Origin: Mycobacterium colombiense
Lineage (GTDB): Bacteria; Actinomycetota; Actinomycetes; Mycobacteriales; Mycobacteriaceae
Direction of reading: 5' to 3'
DNA length: 64,000 nt
NCBI RefSeq assembly: GCF_001665835.1
Contig: NZ_LZSX01000008.1
Location: 124,001 to 188,000 of the forward strand
In this document: positions 47,176-56,493 of the stretch, one piece after another
Layout of the letters: every line of letters begins with the position of its first letter
Position numbering within the stretch: the stretch's first letter is position 1
Notes under the pieces: generated by a model
The model's input: the letters and a program-made list of their open reading frames with translations, nothing else
Database searches by the model: none
What the model was told of the DNA's origin: nothing
Program-made: the position numbers and the translations under genes

Positions 47176-48768
47176 TCATCGGGGCAACCTGCGGGCGTCG
47201 AGGGCGCCGAACAGTCCGTCGGCGCGGTTCCAGCCCTCCGCCAGGCGCTGCGCGGTGTCGCGCCGGCCCGACGCCAGCGCGTCGGCGATTTCACGGGTGG
47301 CGTGCGCATGCAGGTGGGCGCGGTAGCGGGCGTAGTCGGTGGCCGAATCCTTGCTCACCATGAACGGCCAGTCGCTGGACACGGTGAGCAGCGTTTCGCG
47401 CAGGATCTGATCGGCGACATGGTCGCGGGGGATGGGCCCGTCCAGCGACGCGGTCTGGGACAGCGCCTTGTCGACGGTGCTCAGCGCCATGTCGACGACT
47501 TCGCTGTTCAGCGCGACCAGATCGGCGACCTGGTCGCCGGCCCACACCTGCCAGTCCTTGCCCGAGCCCCACGAGCTGGGCGGCAGGGCCACCGGGTTGC
47601 CGACGAAGCCGTCGGCGATGGCGTCGTTCAGCGTGCCCACCCGCACGCCGGCCTCGGGCAGGGCGCGCAGCACCCGCTCCAGCCACGTCGGCCCCTCGTA
47701 CCACCAGTGACCGAACAGCTCGGTGTCGAAGGCGGCGACCACGTGGGCGGGTCGCCCGATGCGCTCGGACTCAGCGAGCAGGCGGTTGCGGACCACGTCG
47801 ACGAAGTCGGCGACGTGCGTGTCGACCGCATGATCGGCGCGCTCGGGGTCGTAGGGCGCCTTGTCCTCCGAGGACACGCCGCGGCCCGTGACCCGGGCCG
47901 GCTTGAGTCCGGTGAGGTGGTCATACGTGTGGAAGTCGCGATACGCGGCGTGCCCGGGGTAGCCGGATTTCGGCGACCACACCCGGTAGCTGACCTGCAG
48001 ATCGCGCCCGAACGCCACCACATCGGTGTCGCCGACGGGCCGGCCCAGCGCGGTGTCGCCGTGCAGCGAGGGGCCGTCGACCATGAAATGGGTGACGCCG
48101 GCGGCCGAATAGTCGTGTTCCATGCCGGGCGCGTAGGCGCATTCGGGCGCCCAGATCCCGCCCGGGCCTCGCCCCTTTCGCGCCCCTAGGCGCGCTTGCG
48201 CGTCGGCCAGGCCCTCGCGCAGCGCGAACTCGCGCAGCCGCGGCGCCAGCAGCGGTTGGAACGGGTGGGCCAGCGGGCCGCCGAGCAGCTCCACCGTGCC
48301 GGCGTCGAGCAGGCTGCGCAGCAGCGGGCTGCCGCCGTGCCGCCACAGGGTGGCGAAGTCGTCCAGCGACCGCTGCGCCTCGGCCGACTCACGAATCCCC
48401 AAGGCGCGCAACGCTTCCGGGGTGCATGACTGGTAGCCGGCCGACTTCGAGCGGGACGCGGACCGCACGCTGGTGGCCTCAAGGCCGCGCAGCCGCCAGT
48501 TGGCCAGCCAGTGGTGCATGCCGTCCAGGCAGTACGGGTCGTCGAGTTGGGCGTTCACCACCGGCGTGACGCCGAGCGTGATCACCCCGCGGCGGTCCTC
48601 GCCGGCCAGGGTGTTGAGGACACGCATCAGCGGCAGGTACGCCGCCGCCCAGGATTGATACAGCCATTCCTCGCCGACCGGCCAGCGGCCGTGGTGGGCC
48701 AGCCAGGGCAGGTGGGTGTGCAAAACCAGGGTGAAGAGGCCGGGAACCCGGTTCTGCGGCGTGCTCAC
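47176..48768 (-). CDS. GH57 alpha-glucan branching-type enzyme, Rv3031-like
   Basis: A 530-aa glycoside hydrolase family 57 protein. The N-terminal strand FTLVLHTHLPWLAHHGRWPVG is diagnostic. The catalytic nucleophile is the Glu of GIWAPECAYAPG near residue 208, and the acid/base is the Asp in AAFDTELFGHWWYEG near 346. It should branch or process the glucan made by the neighbouring glucosyltransferase for methylglucose lipopolysaccharide. GTG 48768 overlaps the methyltransferase stop by four bases. Confidence 0.92.
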   Translation of the reverse strand: MSTPQNRVPGLFTLVLHTHLPWLAHHGRWPVGEEWLYQSWAAAYLPLMRVLNTLAGEDRRGVITLGVTPVVNAQLDDPYCLDGMHHWLANWRLRGLEATSVRSASRSKSAGYQSCTPEALRALGIRESAEAQRSLDDFATLWRHGGSPLLRSLLDAGTVELLGGPLAHPFQPLLAPRLREFALREGLADAQARLGARKGRGPGGIWAPECAYAPGMEHDYSAAGVTHFMVDGPSLHGDTALGRPVGDTDVVAFGRDLQVSYRVWSPKSGYPGHAAYRDFHTYDHLTGLKPARVTGRGVSSEDKAPYDPERADHAVDTHVADFVDVVRNRLLAESERIGRPAHVVAAFDTELFGHWWYEGPTWLERVLRALPEAGVRVGTLNDAIADGFVGNPVALPPSSWGSGKDWQVWAGDQVADLVALNSEVVDMALSTVDKALSQTASLDGPIPRDHVADQILRETLLTVSSDWPFMVSKDSATDYARYRAHLHAHATREIADALASGRRDTAQRLAEGWNRADGLFGALDARRLPR

Positions 48769-49589
48769 GGCGCTACCGCGATCGCGATCAGGTCGAGGCT
48801 GTCGTCGATGTGCTGGCCGGCGCCTACACCCACGCCGGCGTCCACCAGGTCGAAGTCCCCGGTGGTGACCGCGGCGACGTCGGCCGCCAGCTCGGGCGGC
48901 CACGGGGCGTCGGCCACCGCCCGGGCGATCTGCGCGTCGATGATCGAGCCGCCGTGCCGGGCATCCATTTCGCGAAGCCGGGGGCCGTGGAACAGGCCGC
49001 TGACCGAAACATCGGTGAACCCGCCGTCGATGAGCAGCTGGGTCAGCTCGGCGGCGTTGAGTTCCCGGGTGTGGAAGGGGTTGATCGGGGTGTCGCGGCC
49101 CGGTGAGAAGGTGATCCGGTTGGGTGTCGACATCAGCAAAAGCCCTGACGGGCGCAGCACTCGGGCGCACTCGACGACGAACTGTGTTTGGTCCCACAGG
49201 TGTTCGATCACCTGGAAGTTGACCACAATATCCACCGACGCATCGGGCAGCGGCAGCTGCGCGAGGTTGGCCTGCATGACGTCCACCCGGGGGTAGCGGC
49301 TGCGGACATGGGCCACCGCGGCCTCGTCGTAATCCACCGCGATGACACGGCGGGCGACACCGGCGATCAGGTCTGCGCCGTAGCCCTCGCCGCAGCCGGC
49401 CTCGAGCACGTCGGCGTCCACGCAGCGCCCGGCAAGTCGCTGGTAGACGACCTCGTGGCGGCGGAACCAGTAGTTCTCGATGTCCAGACCCGGGATGGTG
49501 CGCTCGCCCGTCAGCATCATCGCCGCGTCGCCCGCCGACGCGGTATCGCCGGGGGTGTGCTGCGGGGCGTCGGGGACCAGTGCGCTCAT
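48765..49589 (-). CDS. SAM methyltransferase, Rv3030-like (methylglucose lipopolysaccharide)
   Basis: A 274-aa class I methyltransferase. Motif I is VLEAGCGEGYGADLIAG near residue 60, followed by VIAVDYDEAAVAHVRSRYP and VDIVVNFQVIEHLWD. Rv3030 is held to 6-O-methylate glucose units of methylglucose lipopolysaccharide, and the order Rv3030-Rv3031-Rv3032 is preserved. It is the first gene of this three-gene operon. Confidence 0.9.
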   Translation of the reverse strand: MSALVPDAPQHTPGDTASAGDAAMMLTGERTIPGLDIENYWFRRHEVVYQRLAGRCVDADVLEAGCGEGYGADLIAGVARRVIAVDYDEAAVAHVRSRYPRVDVMQANLAQLPLPDASVDIVVNFQVIEHLWDQTQFVVECARVLRPSGLLLMSTPNRITFSPGRDTPINPFHTRELNAAELTQLLIDGGFTDVSVSGLFHGPRLREMDARHGGSIIDAQIARAVADAPWPPELAADVAAVTTGDFDLVDAGVGVGAGQHIDDSLDLIAIAVAP

Positions 49590-49718
49590 TGCATAGGCAG
49601 GCTAACGCGAAGTGTCGGATTCGCGAACCGGGGAAGCGGGGCCCCGCTTCTCAAGCGGCGGACGGGCTGCAAGAACGTGCACTACGACCAGCTATGGTGT
49701 GAAGGCATACCGCACAAA

Positions 49719-49734
49719 GTTACCGGGTAGTAAC
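49719..49734. promoter_or_regulatory. Candidate operator upstream of etfBA
   Basis: GTTACCGGGTAGTAAC has 5-bp perfect arms (GTTAC/GTAAC) and sits 83 bases before the etfB start and 21 bases after a TATGGT -10-like box (49693-49698). A TetR-type regulator of fatty acid oxidation would be a natural binder, but the regulator is not identified. Confidence 0.45.
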
Positions 49735-49816
49735 ACGGCTGTGCGTTGCGAAAAACGCGTACCGAGGTCTCGCAGTCGATCGCTGCGGACCCCTTCGAGG
49801 AGGACGAACCACACTC

Positions 49817-50608
49817 ATGACGAACATCGTGGTCCTGATAAAGCAGGTCCCAGACACCTGGTCGGAGCGCAAGCTGACTGAGGGCGACTGGACGCTCGAC
49901 CGCGAGGCTGCCGACGCGGTGCTGGACGAGATCAACGAGCGCGCCGTCGAAGAGGCCTTGCAGATCCGCGAGCGGGAGGGCGGCGAAGGCTCGGTGACGG
50001 TCCTGACCGCGGGCCCCGAGCGCGCCACCGAGGCCATCCGCAAGGCCCTGTCGATGGGCGCCGACAAGGCCGTCCACCTCAAGGACGACGGCCTGCACGG
50101 TTCCGACGTGGTCCAGACCGGCTGGGCGCTGGCGCGCGCGCTGGGCACCATCGAGGGCACCGAGCTGGTCATCGCCGGCAACGAGGCCACCGACGGCACC
50201 GGCGGCGCGGTGCCGGCCATCATCGCCGAGTACCTGGGCCTGCCGCAGCTCACCCACCTGCGCAAGCTCTCCATCGAGGACGGCAAGGTCACCGGCGAGC
50301 GCGAGACCGACGACGGCGTCTTCAACCTGGAGGCGAGCCTGCCCGCGGTGGTCAGCGTCACCGAGAAGATCAACGAGCCGCGCTTCCCGTCCTTCAAGGG
50401 CATCATGGCCGCCAAGAAGAAAGAGGTCACGGTGCTGACCCTGGCGGAGATCGGGGTCGAGAGCGACGAGGTCGGCCTGGCCAACGCCGGGTCGTCCGTG
50501 CTGTCGTCGACGCCGAAGCCGCCGAAGACCGCGGGTGAGAAGGTCACCGACGAGGGCGAGGGCGGTAACGACGTCGCAAAGTACCTGGTTGCCCAGAAGA
50601 TCATCTGA
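49817..50608 (+). CDS. etfB: Electron transfer flavoprotein subunit beta
   Basis: A 263-aa ETF beta subunit (FixA, Rv3029c type), which takes electrons from acyl-CoA dehydrogenases and passes them to the quinone pool. Family signatures are NIVVLIKQVPDTWSERKL at the N-terminus and LVIAGNEATDGTGGAVPAIIAEYLGLPQLTHL in the middle. GAGGAGGA ribosome site and ATG start. etfA follows after 34 bases. Confidence 0.95.
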   Translation: MTNIVVLIKQVPDTWSERKLTEGDWTLDREAADAVLDEINERAVEEALQIREREGGEGSVTVLTAGPERATEAIRKALSMGADKAVHLKDDGLHGSDVVQTGWALARALGTIEGTELVIAGNEATDGTGGAVPAIIAEYLGLPQLTHLRKLSIEDGKVTGERETDDGVFNLEASLPAVVSVTEKINEPRFPSFKGIMAAKKKEVTVLTLAEIGVESDEVGLANAGSSVLSSTPKPPKTAGEKVTDEGEGGNDVAKYLVAQKII

Positions 50609-50642
50609 CCCGATTCCCAAGACGAGAAGAGCGAGATAACCC

Positions 50643-51599
50643 ATGGCTGAAGTTTTGGTGCTCGTCGAGCACGCCGAAGGAGCGGTGAAGAAGGTCACCG
50701 CCGAATTGATCACCGCCGCCCGCGCTTTGGGCGAGCCGTCCGCCGTCGTCGTCGGTGCCCCCGGCACTGCCGCTCCGCTGATCGACGGGCTGAAGGAGGC
50801 CGGCGCCGCCAAGATCTACGTCGCCGAGTCCGACGATGTCGACAAGTACCTGATCACCCCGGCGGTCGACGTGCTGGCCGCGCTGGCCGAGTCGAACGCC
50901 CCGGCGGCGGTGCTGCTGGCCGCCAACGCCGACGGCAAGGAAATCGCCGGCCGGCTCGCGGCCCGGATCGGATCGGGCCTGCTGGTCGACGTGGTCGAGG
51001 TCAAGGAAGGCCCCAAGGCCATCCACTCCATCTTCGGTGGTGCGTTCACCGTCGAGGCGCAGGCCAACGGTGACACCCCGGTGATCACGCTGCGCGCCGG
51101 AGCCGTTGACGCGGAGCCGGCCGCCGGCGCCGGTGAAGAGGTCAAGGTCGAGGTCCCGGCCCCCGCCGAGAACGCCACCAAGATCACCGCCCGCGAGCCC
51201 GCGGTCGCCGGTGACCGTCCGGAACTCACCGAGGCCACGATCGTCGTCTCCGGTGGTCGCGGTGTCGGCAGCGCGGAGAACTTCAGCGTCGTCGAGGAGC
51301 TGGCCGACTCGCTGGGTGCGGCCGTCGGTGCGTCGCGCGCCGCCGTTGACTCCGGCTACTACCCGGGCCAGTTCCAGGTGGGCCAGACCGGTAAGACGGT
51401 CTCGCCGCAGCTCTACATCGCGCTGGGCATCTCCGGTGCCATCCAGCACCGCGCGGGCATGCAGACGTCCAAGACGATCATCGCGGTCAACAAGGACGAA
51501 GAGGCTCCCATCTTCGAGATCGCCGACTACGGCGTGGTGGGCGACCTGTTCAAGGTCGCGCCGCAGCTGACCGAGGCGATCAAGACGCGCAAGGGCTGA
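50643..51599 (+). CDS. etfA: Electron transfer flavoprotein subunit alpha
   Basis: A 318-aa ETF alpha subunit (FixB, Rv3028c type). The C-terminal FAD domain carries [40 protein letters not shown] and [20 protein letters not shown], which bind the flavin. It forms the heterodimer with EtfB. A strong intrinsic terminator follows 15 bases after the stop. Confidence 0.96.
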   Translation: MAEVLVLVEHAEGAVKKVTAELITAARALGEPSAVVVGAPGTAAPLIDGLKEAGAAKIYVAESDDVDKYLITPAVDVLAALAESNAPAAVLLAANADGKEIAGRLAARIGSGLLVDVVEVKEGPKAIHSIFGGAFTVEAQANGDTPVITLRAGAVDAEPAAGAGEEVKVEVPAPAENATKITAREPAVAGDRPELTEATIVVSGGRGVGSAENFSVVEELADSLGAAVGASRAAVDSGYYPGQFQVGQTGKTVSPQLYIALGISGAIQHRAGMQTSKTIIAVNKDEEAPIFEIADYGVVGDLFKVAPQLTEAIKTRKG

Positions 51600-51614
51600 G
51601 TCTCTCGGCCTCAG

Positions 51615-51644
51615 GCCCCCGGCGCCGCGGTGCCGGGGGCTTTT
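51615..51644 (+). terminator. Intrinsic terminator after etfA
   Basis: GCCCCCGGC and GCCGGGGGC form a perfect 9-bp stem around an 8-base loop, followed directly by TTTT. It ends the etfBA transcript. Confidence 0.85.
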
Positions 51645-51764
51645 GCGTTCCTCTGTGTCGGCGCCCGGGGCGCTCACTTTTCGCGACAGTTCGTCATCTC
51701 ACGTGCACCGACACGTCACAGCGTCGATGCCGACTAGCACATCGACTACGCCACGTTGGGGTTC

Positions 51765-52610
51765 ATGAGCATTGCTTCAGTCCTCATACCCAGCGATAAG
51801 CCGACCGGTACGGCCACCAGCGAGTCGGCCACACCCCGGTACTCCCTGTTGCTGTCCACCGACCCCGCCATGATCGAGGCGGCGCAGCGACTCCGCTACG
51901 ACGTGTTCACCAGCACGCCCGGCTTCGCACTGCCGGCGGCCGACCGGGAAGGCCGGGACGTCGACAGGTTCGACGAGTTCTGCGACCACCTGCTGGTGCG
52001 CGACGACGACACCGGTGAACTGGTCGGCTGCTATCGCATGCTGGCGCCGGCGGGGGCCATCGCGGCCGGCGGGCTCTACACCGCCACCGAGTTCGACATC
52101 CGCGCGTTCGACCCGCTGCGATCCTCCCTGGTGGAGATGGGACGCGCCGTGGTGCGCGACGGGCATCGCAACGGCGGCGTCGTCCTGTTGATGTGGGCGG
52201 GCATCCTCGCCTATCTGGACCGCTACGGCTACGACTTCGTGACCGGGTGCGTATCGGTGCCCATCGGCGGCGAATCCGAGGTTCCGGGGCGCCAGCTGCG
52301 GGGTGTCCGCGACTTCATCCTGAGCCGGCACGGGGCAGCGCCGGAATACCGCGTCTACCCGCACCGGCCGGTGGTCGTGGACGGGACGGCGCTCGACGAC
52401 ATCGCGCCGCCCGCGCGGCCCTCGGTTCCGGCGCTGCTGCGCGGTTACCTGCGGCTGGGCGCCCAGGTGTGCGGCGAGCCCGCGCACGACCCGGACTTCG
52501 GCGTCGGCGATTTCTGCGTCCTGCTGGGCAAGGCGCACGCCGACACCCGATATCTCAAGCGACTCCGATCGGTCTCCGCGGCGTCGGAAATGGCGGGCGG
52601 CGAGCGATGA
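51765..52610 (+). CDS. OlsB-like GNAT acyltransferase (Rv3027c-like)
   Basis: A 281-aa protein of the hemolysin/OlsB-type GNAT family, which acylates ornithine using acyl-ACP. Signatures: EAAQRLRYDVFTSTPGFALP near residue 40, DRFDEFCDHLLVRDDDTGELVGCYRML and EMGRAVVRDGHRNG. Its ATG is preferred over an upstream TTG at 51756. It is coupled by ATGA to a PlsC-family gene, the same two activities as OlsB and OlsA of ornithine lipid synthesis. Confidence 0.82.
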   Translation: MSIASVLIPSDKPTGTATSESATPRYSLLLSTDPAMIEAAQRLRYDVFTSTPGFALPAADREGRDVDRFDEFCDHLLVRDDDTGELVGCYRMLAPAGAIAAGGLYTATEFDIRAFDPLRSSLVEMGRAVVRDGHRNGGVVLLMWAGILAYLDRYGYDFVTGCVSVPIGGESEVPGRQLRGVRDFILSRHGAAPEYRVYPHRPVVVDGTALDDIAPPARPSVPALLRGYLRLGAQVCGEPAHDPDFGVGDFCVLLGKAHADTRYLKRLRSVSAASEMAGGER

Positions 52611-53452
52611 ACGCCGCCGCGGGCACCGGGCACTCCTGGCTACCGCGCGCCTCGTGCGATGCCGGCTGCGTGGGTGCGGGCCACGTGGTGGCGTCGCGAC
52701 CGCTGCGCCGCGCGCTGCGGGTGACGCTTCGCCTCATGCTGGCGCTGCTGCTGGCGCCGGGGCTGCCGCTGCTGGCGGTGCCGGTACCGGGCCGCACCCG
52801 CGTGCAGCGCATCTACTGCCGCTTGGTGCTGCGCTGCCTGGGTGTCCGAATCACCGTGACGGGCAACCCGATTCGCAACCTGAGCGGCGTGCTGGTGGTG
52901 AGCCCGCACATGTCCTGGCTCGACGTCTTCGCCATCGGTTCGGTGCTGCCCGGGTCGTTCGTCGCGCGGGCCGACATGTTCACCGGTCCGGCGACCGGGG
53001 TCGTGGCCCGCTTCCTGAAGATCATCCCGATCGAGCGGTCCAGTCTGCGGCGCCTGCCCGGCGTGGTGGACGCCGTCGCTCGCCGGCTGCGCGGCGGTCA
53101 GACGGTCGTCGCTTTTCCGGAGGGCACCACCTGGTGCGGCCGGGACCGCGGCGCCTTCTATCCGGCGATGTTCCAGGCAGCGATCGACGCGGGCCGTCCG
53201 GTGCAGCCGCTGCGGCTGACCTACCACCACGTGGACGGCAGCCCCTCGACGGTGCCGGCCTTCGTCGGCGACGAGACCCTGCTGAGCTCGATCCGCCGGC
53301 TGCTCGTCGTGCCGCGCACGCTGGCCCGGGTGCACGTCGAGTCTCTGCAGCTCCCCGGGACCGACCGGCGCGCCCTGGCCGGCCGGTGCGAGTCCGCGGT
53401 GGGTGCGGGAACCGCCCGGCGCGCTGGTCACGGGCACGTGCTGGTGGCCTGA
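52607..53452 (+). CDS. PlsC-family lysophospholipid acyltransferase (Rv3026c-like)
   Basis: A 281-aa membrane-bound acyltransferase. The HX4D catalytic motif is HMSWLD near residue 103, and FPEGTTWCGRDRGAF near 172 is the acceptor-binding motif. A membrane helix lies at about residues 37-60. It could be AGPAT or the OlsA step, given the OlsB-like gene it overlaps (ATGA). Confidence 0.87.
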   Translation: MNAAAGTGHSWLPRASCDAGCVGAGHVVASRPLRRALRVTLRLMLALLLAPGLPLLAVPVPGRTRVQRIYCRLVLRCLGVRITVTGNPIRNLSGVLVVSPHMSWLDVFAIGSVLPGSFVARADMFTGPATGVVARFLKIIPIERSSLRRLPGVVDAVARRLRGGQTVVAFPEGTTWCGRDRGAFYPAMFQAAIDAGRPVQPLRLTYHHVDGSPSTVPAFVGDETLLSSIRRLLVVPRTLARVHVESLQLPGTDRRALAGRCESAVGAGTARRAGHGHVLVA

Positions 53453-53485
53453 GCAACCGGGCGGGCCGGTATCGTGGGTCGCGTC

Positions 53486-54664
53486 ATGGTCTACCTGGAT
53501 CACGCCGCCACCACCCCGATGCACCCCGCTGCCGTCGAGGCGATGACGGCTGTGCTGGGCACGGTCGGCAATGCGTCCTCGCTGCACACCAGCGGCCGCA
53601 CGGCGCGGCGCCGCATCGAGGAGTCCCGTGAGCTGATCGCCGACCGGCTGGGGGCACGCCCCTCGGAGGTCATCTTCACCGCCGGCGGCACCGAGAGTGA
53701 CAACCTGGCGGTCAAGGGCATCTACTGGGCCCGCCGCGACGCCGATCCGCGCCGCCGGCGCATCGTCACGAGCGAGGTGGAACACCACGCCGTGCTGGAC
53801 TCGGTGAATTGGCTCGTCGAGCACGAGGGCGCCGAGGTCACCTGGCTTCCGACCGCCGCCGACGGGTCGGTGTCGGCGGCGGCGCTGCGCGAGGTGCTCA
53901 CACGCCACGACGACGTCGCCCTGGTCTCGGTGATGTGGGCCAACAACGAGGTCGGCACCGTGATGCCGGCCGCCGAACTCGCCGCCGTCGCGGCCGAATT
54001 CGGCGTCCCGATGCACAGCGACGCCGTTCAGGCGGTGGGGCAGCTGCCGGTCGACTTCGCCGCCAGCGGTTTGTCGGCGATGAGCGTGACCGCACACAAG
54101 TTCGGTGGTCCGCCCGCGGTGGGCGCGTTGCTGCTGCGCCGCGACGTCGCGTGCGTGCCGCTGGCGCACGGCGGCGGGCAGGAGCGCGACATCCGTTCGG
54201 GCACCGCCGATGTCGCCGGGGCGGTCGGAATGGCGACGGCGGCCCGGATCTCTGTCGACGGACTCGAGGTCAACAGCGCCCGGCTGCGGGCGTTGCGCGA
54301 CCGGCTGGTCGACGGGGTGCTGGGCGGCATCGAGGACGTCACACTCAACGGGGCCCGCGATCCGCTGCGCCTGCCCGGCAACGCGCACTTCACCTTCCGC
54401 GGCTGCGAAGGCGATGCGCTGCTGATGCTGTTGGACGCCAACGGAATCGAGTGTTCGACCGGGTCGGCGTGCACCGCCGGTGTCGCGCAGCCCTCGCATG
54501 TGCTGATCGCGATGGGCGCCGACGCGACCAGCGCCCGCGGGTCGTTGCGACTGTCGTTGGGGCACACCAGTGTCGACGCCGACGTCGACGAGGTGCTGCG
54601 GGTACTGCCCGGGGCGGTGGACCGCGCCCGTCGCGCCGCACTGGCCGCCACGGGGGCGTCCTAA
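53486..54664 (+). CDS. iscS: Cysteine desulfurase
   Basis: PLP enzyme of 392 aa releasing sulfur from cysteine, orthologous to Rv3025c. The N-terminus [10 protein letters not shown], the PLP lysine in [11 protein letters not shown] near residue 203 and the active-site cysteine in [17 protein letters not shown] are clear. ATG 53486 fits the ortholog; GTG 53474 is four codons upstream. TATCGT at 53470-53475 suggests a very short leader. It supplies sulfur to MnmA next to it and to Fe-S assembly. Confidence 0.95.
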   Translation: MVYLDHAATTPMHPAAVEAMTAVLGTVGNASSLHTSGRTARRRIEESRELIADRLGARPSEVIFTAGGTESDNLAVKGIYWARRDADPRRRRIVTSEVEHHAVLDSVNWLVEHEGAEVTWLPTAADGSVSAAALREVLTRHDDVALVSVMWANNEVGTVMPAAELAAVAAEFGVPMHSDAVQAVGQLPVDFAASGLSAMSVTAHKFGGPPAVGALLLRRDVACVPLAHGGGQERDIRSGTADVAGAVGMATAARISVDGLEVNSARLRALRDRLVDGVLGGIEDVTLNGARDPLRLPGNAHFTFRGCEGDALLMLLDANGIECSTGSACTAGVAQPSHVLIAMGADATSARGSLRLSLGHTSVDADVDEVLRVLPGAVDRARRAALAATGAS

Positions 54665-55741
54665 GTGAAAGTTCTTGCTGCCATGAGCGGTGGCGTCGAC
54701 TCGTCGGTCGCCGCCGCCCGGATGGTCGACGCCGGACACGACGTCGTCGGCGTGCACCTGGCGCTGTCCAGCGCGCCCGGCACGCTGCGCACCGGCTCGC
54801 GCGGGTGCTGCTCGAAGGAAGACGCCTCCGACGCGCGCCGCGTCGCGGATGTGCTCGGAATTCCGTTCTACGTCTGGGATTTCGCGGAGAGGTTCAAGTC
54901 GGACGTCATCGACGAATTCGTGTCGTCCTACGCGCGCGGCGAAACCCCCAACCCGTGCGTGGTGTGCAATCAGAAGATCAAGTTCTCGGCCCTGTCCGCG
55001 AAGGCCATTGCGCTCGGATTCGACACGGTGGCCACCGGCCACTACGCCCGGCTCTCGAATGGCCGGCTGCGCCGCGCCGTCGATCACGACAAGGACCAGT
55101 CCTACGTGCTGGCCGTCCTGAGCGCCGAGCAGCTGCGCCACGCGGCGTTCCCGATCGGGGACACCCCCAAGCCGCAGATCCGGGCCGAAGCCGCCCGGCG
55201 CGGCCTGACCGTCGCGGAAAAGCCGGACAGCCACGACATCTGCTTCATCCCGTCGGGCAACACCCGTGCCTTCCTGGGCGAGCGCATCGGGGTGCGCCGC
55301 GGTGCCGTGGTCAACGCGGACGGCACCGTGCTCGCCGAGCACGACGGCGTGCACGGGTTCACCGTCGGCCAGCGCAAGGGGCTCGGCATCGCCGGGCCGG
55401 GGCCCGACGGCCGCCCGCGTTACGTGACCGCGATCGACGCGGAGACCTCGACCGTGCACGTGGGCGAGGCGGCCGACCTCGAGATACGCGAAATGGTCGG
55501 GCGGACACCGATTTTCACCTCGGGCGTCACGCCTGCTGGCCCGGTGGAGTGCGCGGTTCAGGTGCGTGCGCACGGCGAAACGGCCGACGCGATAGCCGAA
55601 CTGGTCGACGACGAGCTCGTGGTGCGGCTGCGCGCGCCGATGCGCGGCGTGGCCCGCGGCCAGACGCTGGTGCTGTACCGGCCCGATCCCGACGGCGACG
55701 AGGTGCTCGGCAGCGCCACCATCGCCGGCACCGCCCGCTGA
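54665..55741 (+). CDS. mnmA: tRNA-specific 2-thiouridylase
   Basis: A 358-aa ATP-pyrophosphatase enzyme that thiolates U34 of Glu, Gln and Lys tRNAs. The P-loop is [16 protein letters not shown] at residues 5-20. The catalytic cysteines are in [14 protein letters not shown] near residue 97 and [16 protein letters not shown] near 191. GTG starts directly after the iscS stop, so sulfur donor and user are made together. Confidence 0.96.
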   Translation: MKVLAAMSGGVDSSVAAARMVDAGHDVVGVHLALSSAPGTLRTGSRGCCSKEDASDARRVADVLGIPFYVWDFAERFKSDVIDEFVSSYARGETPNPCVVCNQKIKFSALSAKAIALGFDTVATGHYARLSNGRLRRAVDHDKDQSYVLAVLSAEQLRHAAFPIGDTPKPQIRAEAARRGLTVAEKPDSHDICFIPSGNTRAFLGERIGVRRGAVVNADGTVLAEHDGVHGFTVGQRKGLGIAGPGPDGRPRYVTAIDAETSTVHVGEAADLEIREMVGRTPIFTSGVTPAGPVECAVQVRAHGETADAIAELVDDELVVRLRAPMRGVARGQTLVLYRPDPDGDEVLGSATIAGTAR

Positions 55742-55748
55742 ATCCGGG

Positions 55749-56393
55749 CTACCGCGGCATGTTCGCGGAGATATTGGTCATCACGATGTCGGACACCGAT
55801 TGCGCGAAGCCGCAGAAGGTGACCTCGAGCATGGCCACCGACAGGATCCGGTAGTCGCGGCCGCACCCGCCAGGCCGCAGGTGCAGCGAGGTCGCGTCGG
55901 CGTTCCAGTCGCCGACGTAGAGCTGGCCGCTCGAGCCGTTCGCGCAGTCGCCGACCGTACCGACCAGGGTTCCGAAGGCGCGCCGGGCGGTGTCGGCGTC
56001 GCGGTAGGCCGCGGCGCCTTCCGAGATCAGCGCGCCGTCGGGTGGGTCCTGAAACGTCGTCTTGTGGAACGTCTCGAGGTCGCGCCCGAAGGTCGCGGTC
56101 TCGGCGTAGATGAACCGGCACTCGCGCGGCGCGGTATCGGCCAGCGCTTCGATGTCCACCGGGCTGGTGCCGTCCATCGACGGGACGATGGTCAGATGGT
56201 CGCCTGCGCCGGTGATCGCGCGCATTCGCGACTGATCCAGCAGGATCGTGTCGACGTCGACGCCCTGCACCACCCTGCGGTTGGCGCCGGACCCCGCCGC
56301 GGCGGCCCCGTCCACCACCCGGGTGCACGCCGCCATCAGCGCCACCACCGCGCACAACGCCGGTAGCCACGCCGATTTCGCCTTCTGCGACAC
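55749..56393 (-). CDS. Sensor-domain lipoprotein (PknH-C/LpqA-like)
   Basis: A 214-aa exported lipoprotein. The signal VAL MAAC has a good lipobox with the modified Cys at about residue 23. The body matches the PknH extracellular sensor domain family: LLDQSRMRAITGAGDHLTIVP, PRECRFIYAETATFGRDLETFHK, and conserved cysteines in GDCANG, GGCGRDYRILS and FCGFAQSVSDIV. It probably binds a ligand at the cell surface. GTG start; long frames beyond it are shadows. It is divergent from the MetE-C-like gene. Confidence 0.82.
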   Translation of the reverse strand: MSQKAKSAWLPALCAVVALMAACTRVVDGAAAAGSGANRRVVQGVDVDTILLDQSRMRAITGAGDHLTIVPSMDGTSPVDIEALADTAPRECRFIYAETATFGRDLETFHKTTFQDPPDGALISEGAAAYRDADTARRAFGTLVGTVGDCANGSSGQLYVGDWNADATSLHLRPGGCGRDYRILSVAMLEVTFCGFAQSVSDIVMTNISANMPR

Positions 56394-56480
56394 GTTTTCG
56401 CACCCCTTCGGCGTTGAACCTACCCGCGCCGTCCCGCGGCACACAGACCCCTGCCGACCGGTGGGTGGTACGACGTCGAA

Positions 56481-56493
56481 TACGGTTGCCCGG
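56481..56493 (+). promoter_or_regulatory. -10 box for a leaderless MetE-C-like gene
   Basis: TACGGT at 56481-56486 is a TANNNT box with GTG 56493 exactly at the expected transcription start. Confidence 0.5.

Noticed and set aside
52640..55573. 977-codon minus-strand frame opposite PlsC, iscS and mnmA
   Set aside because: The plus-strand genes are certain orthologs; the antisense frame has low-complexity Arg/Gly/His composition.
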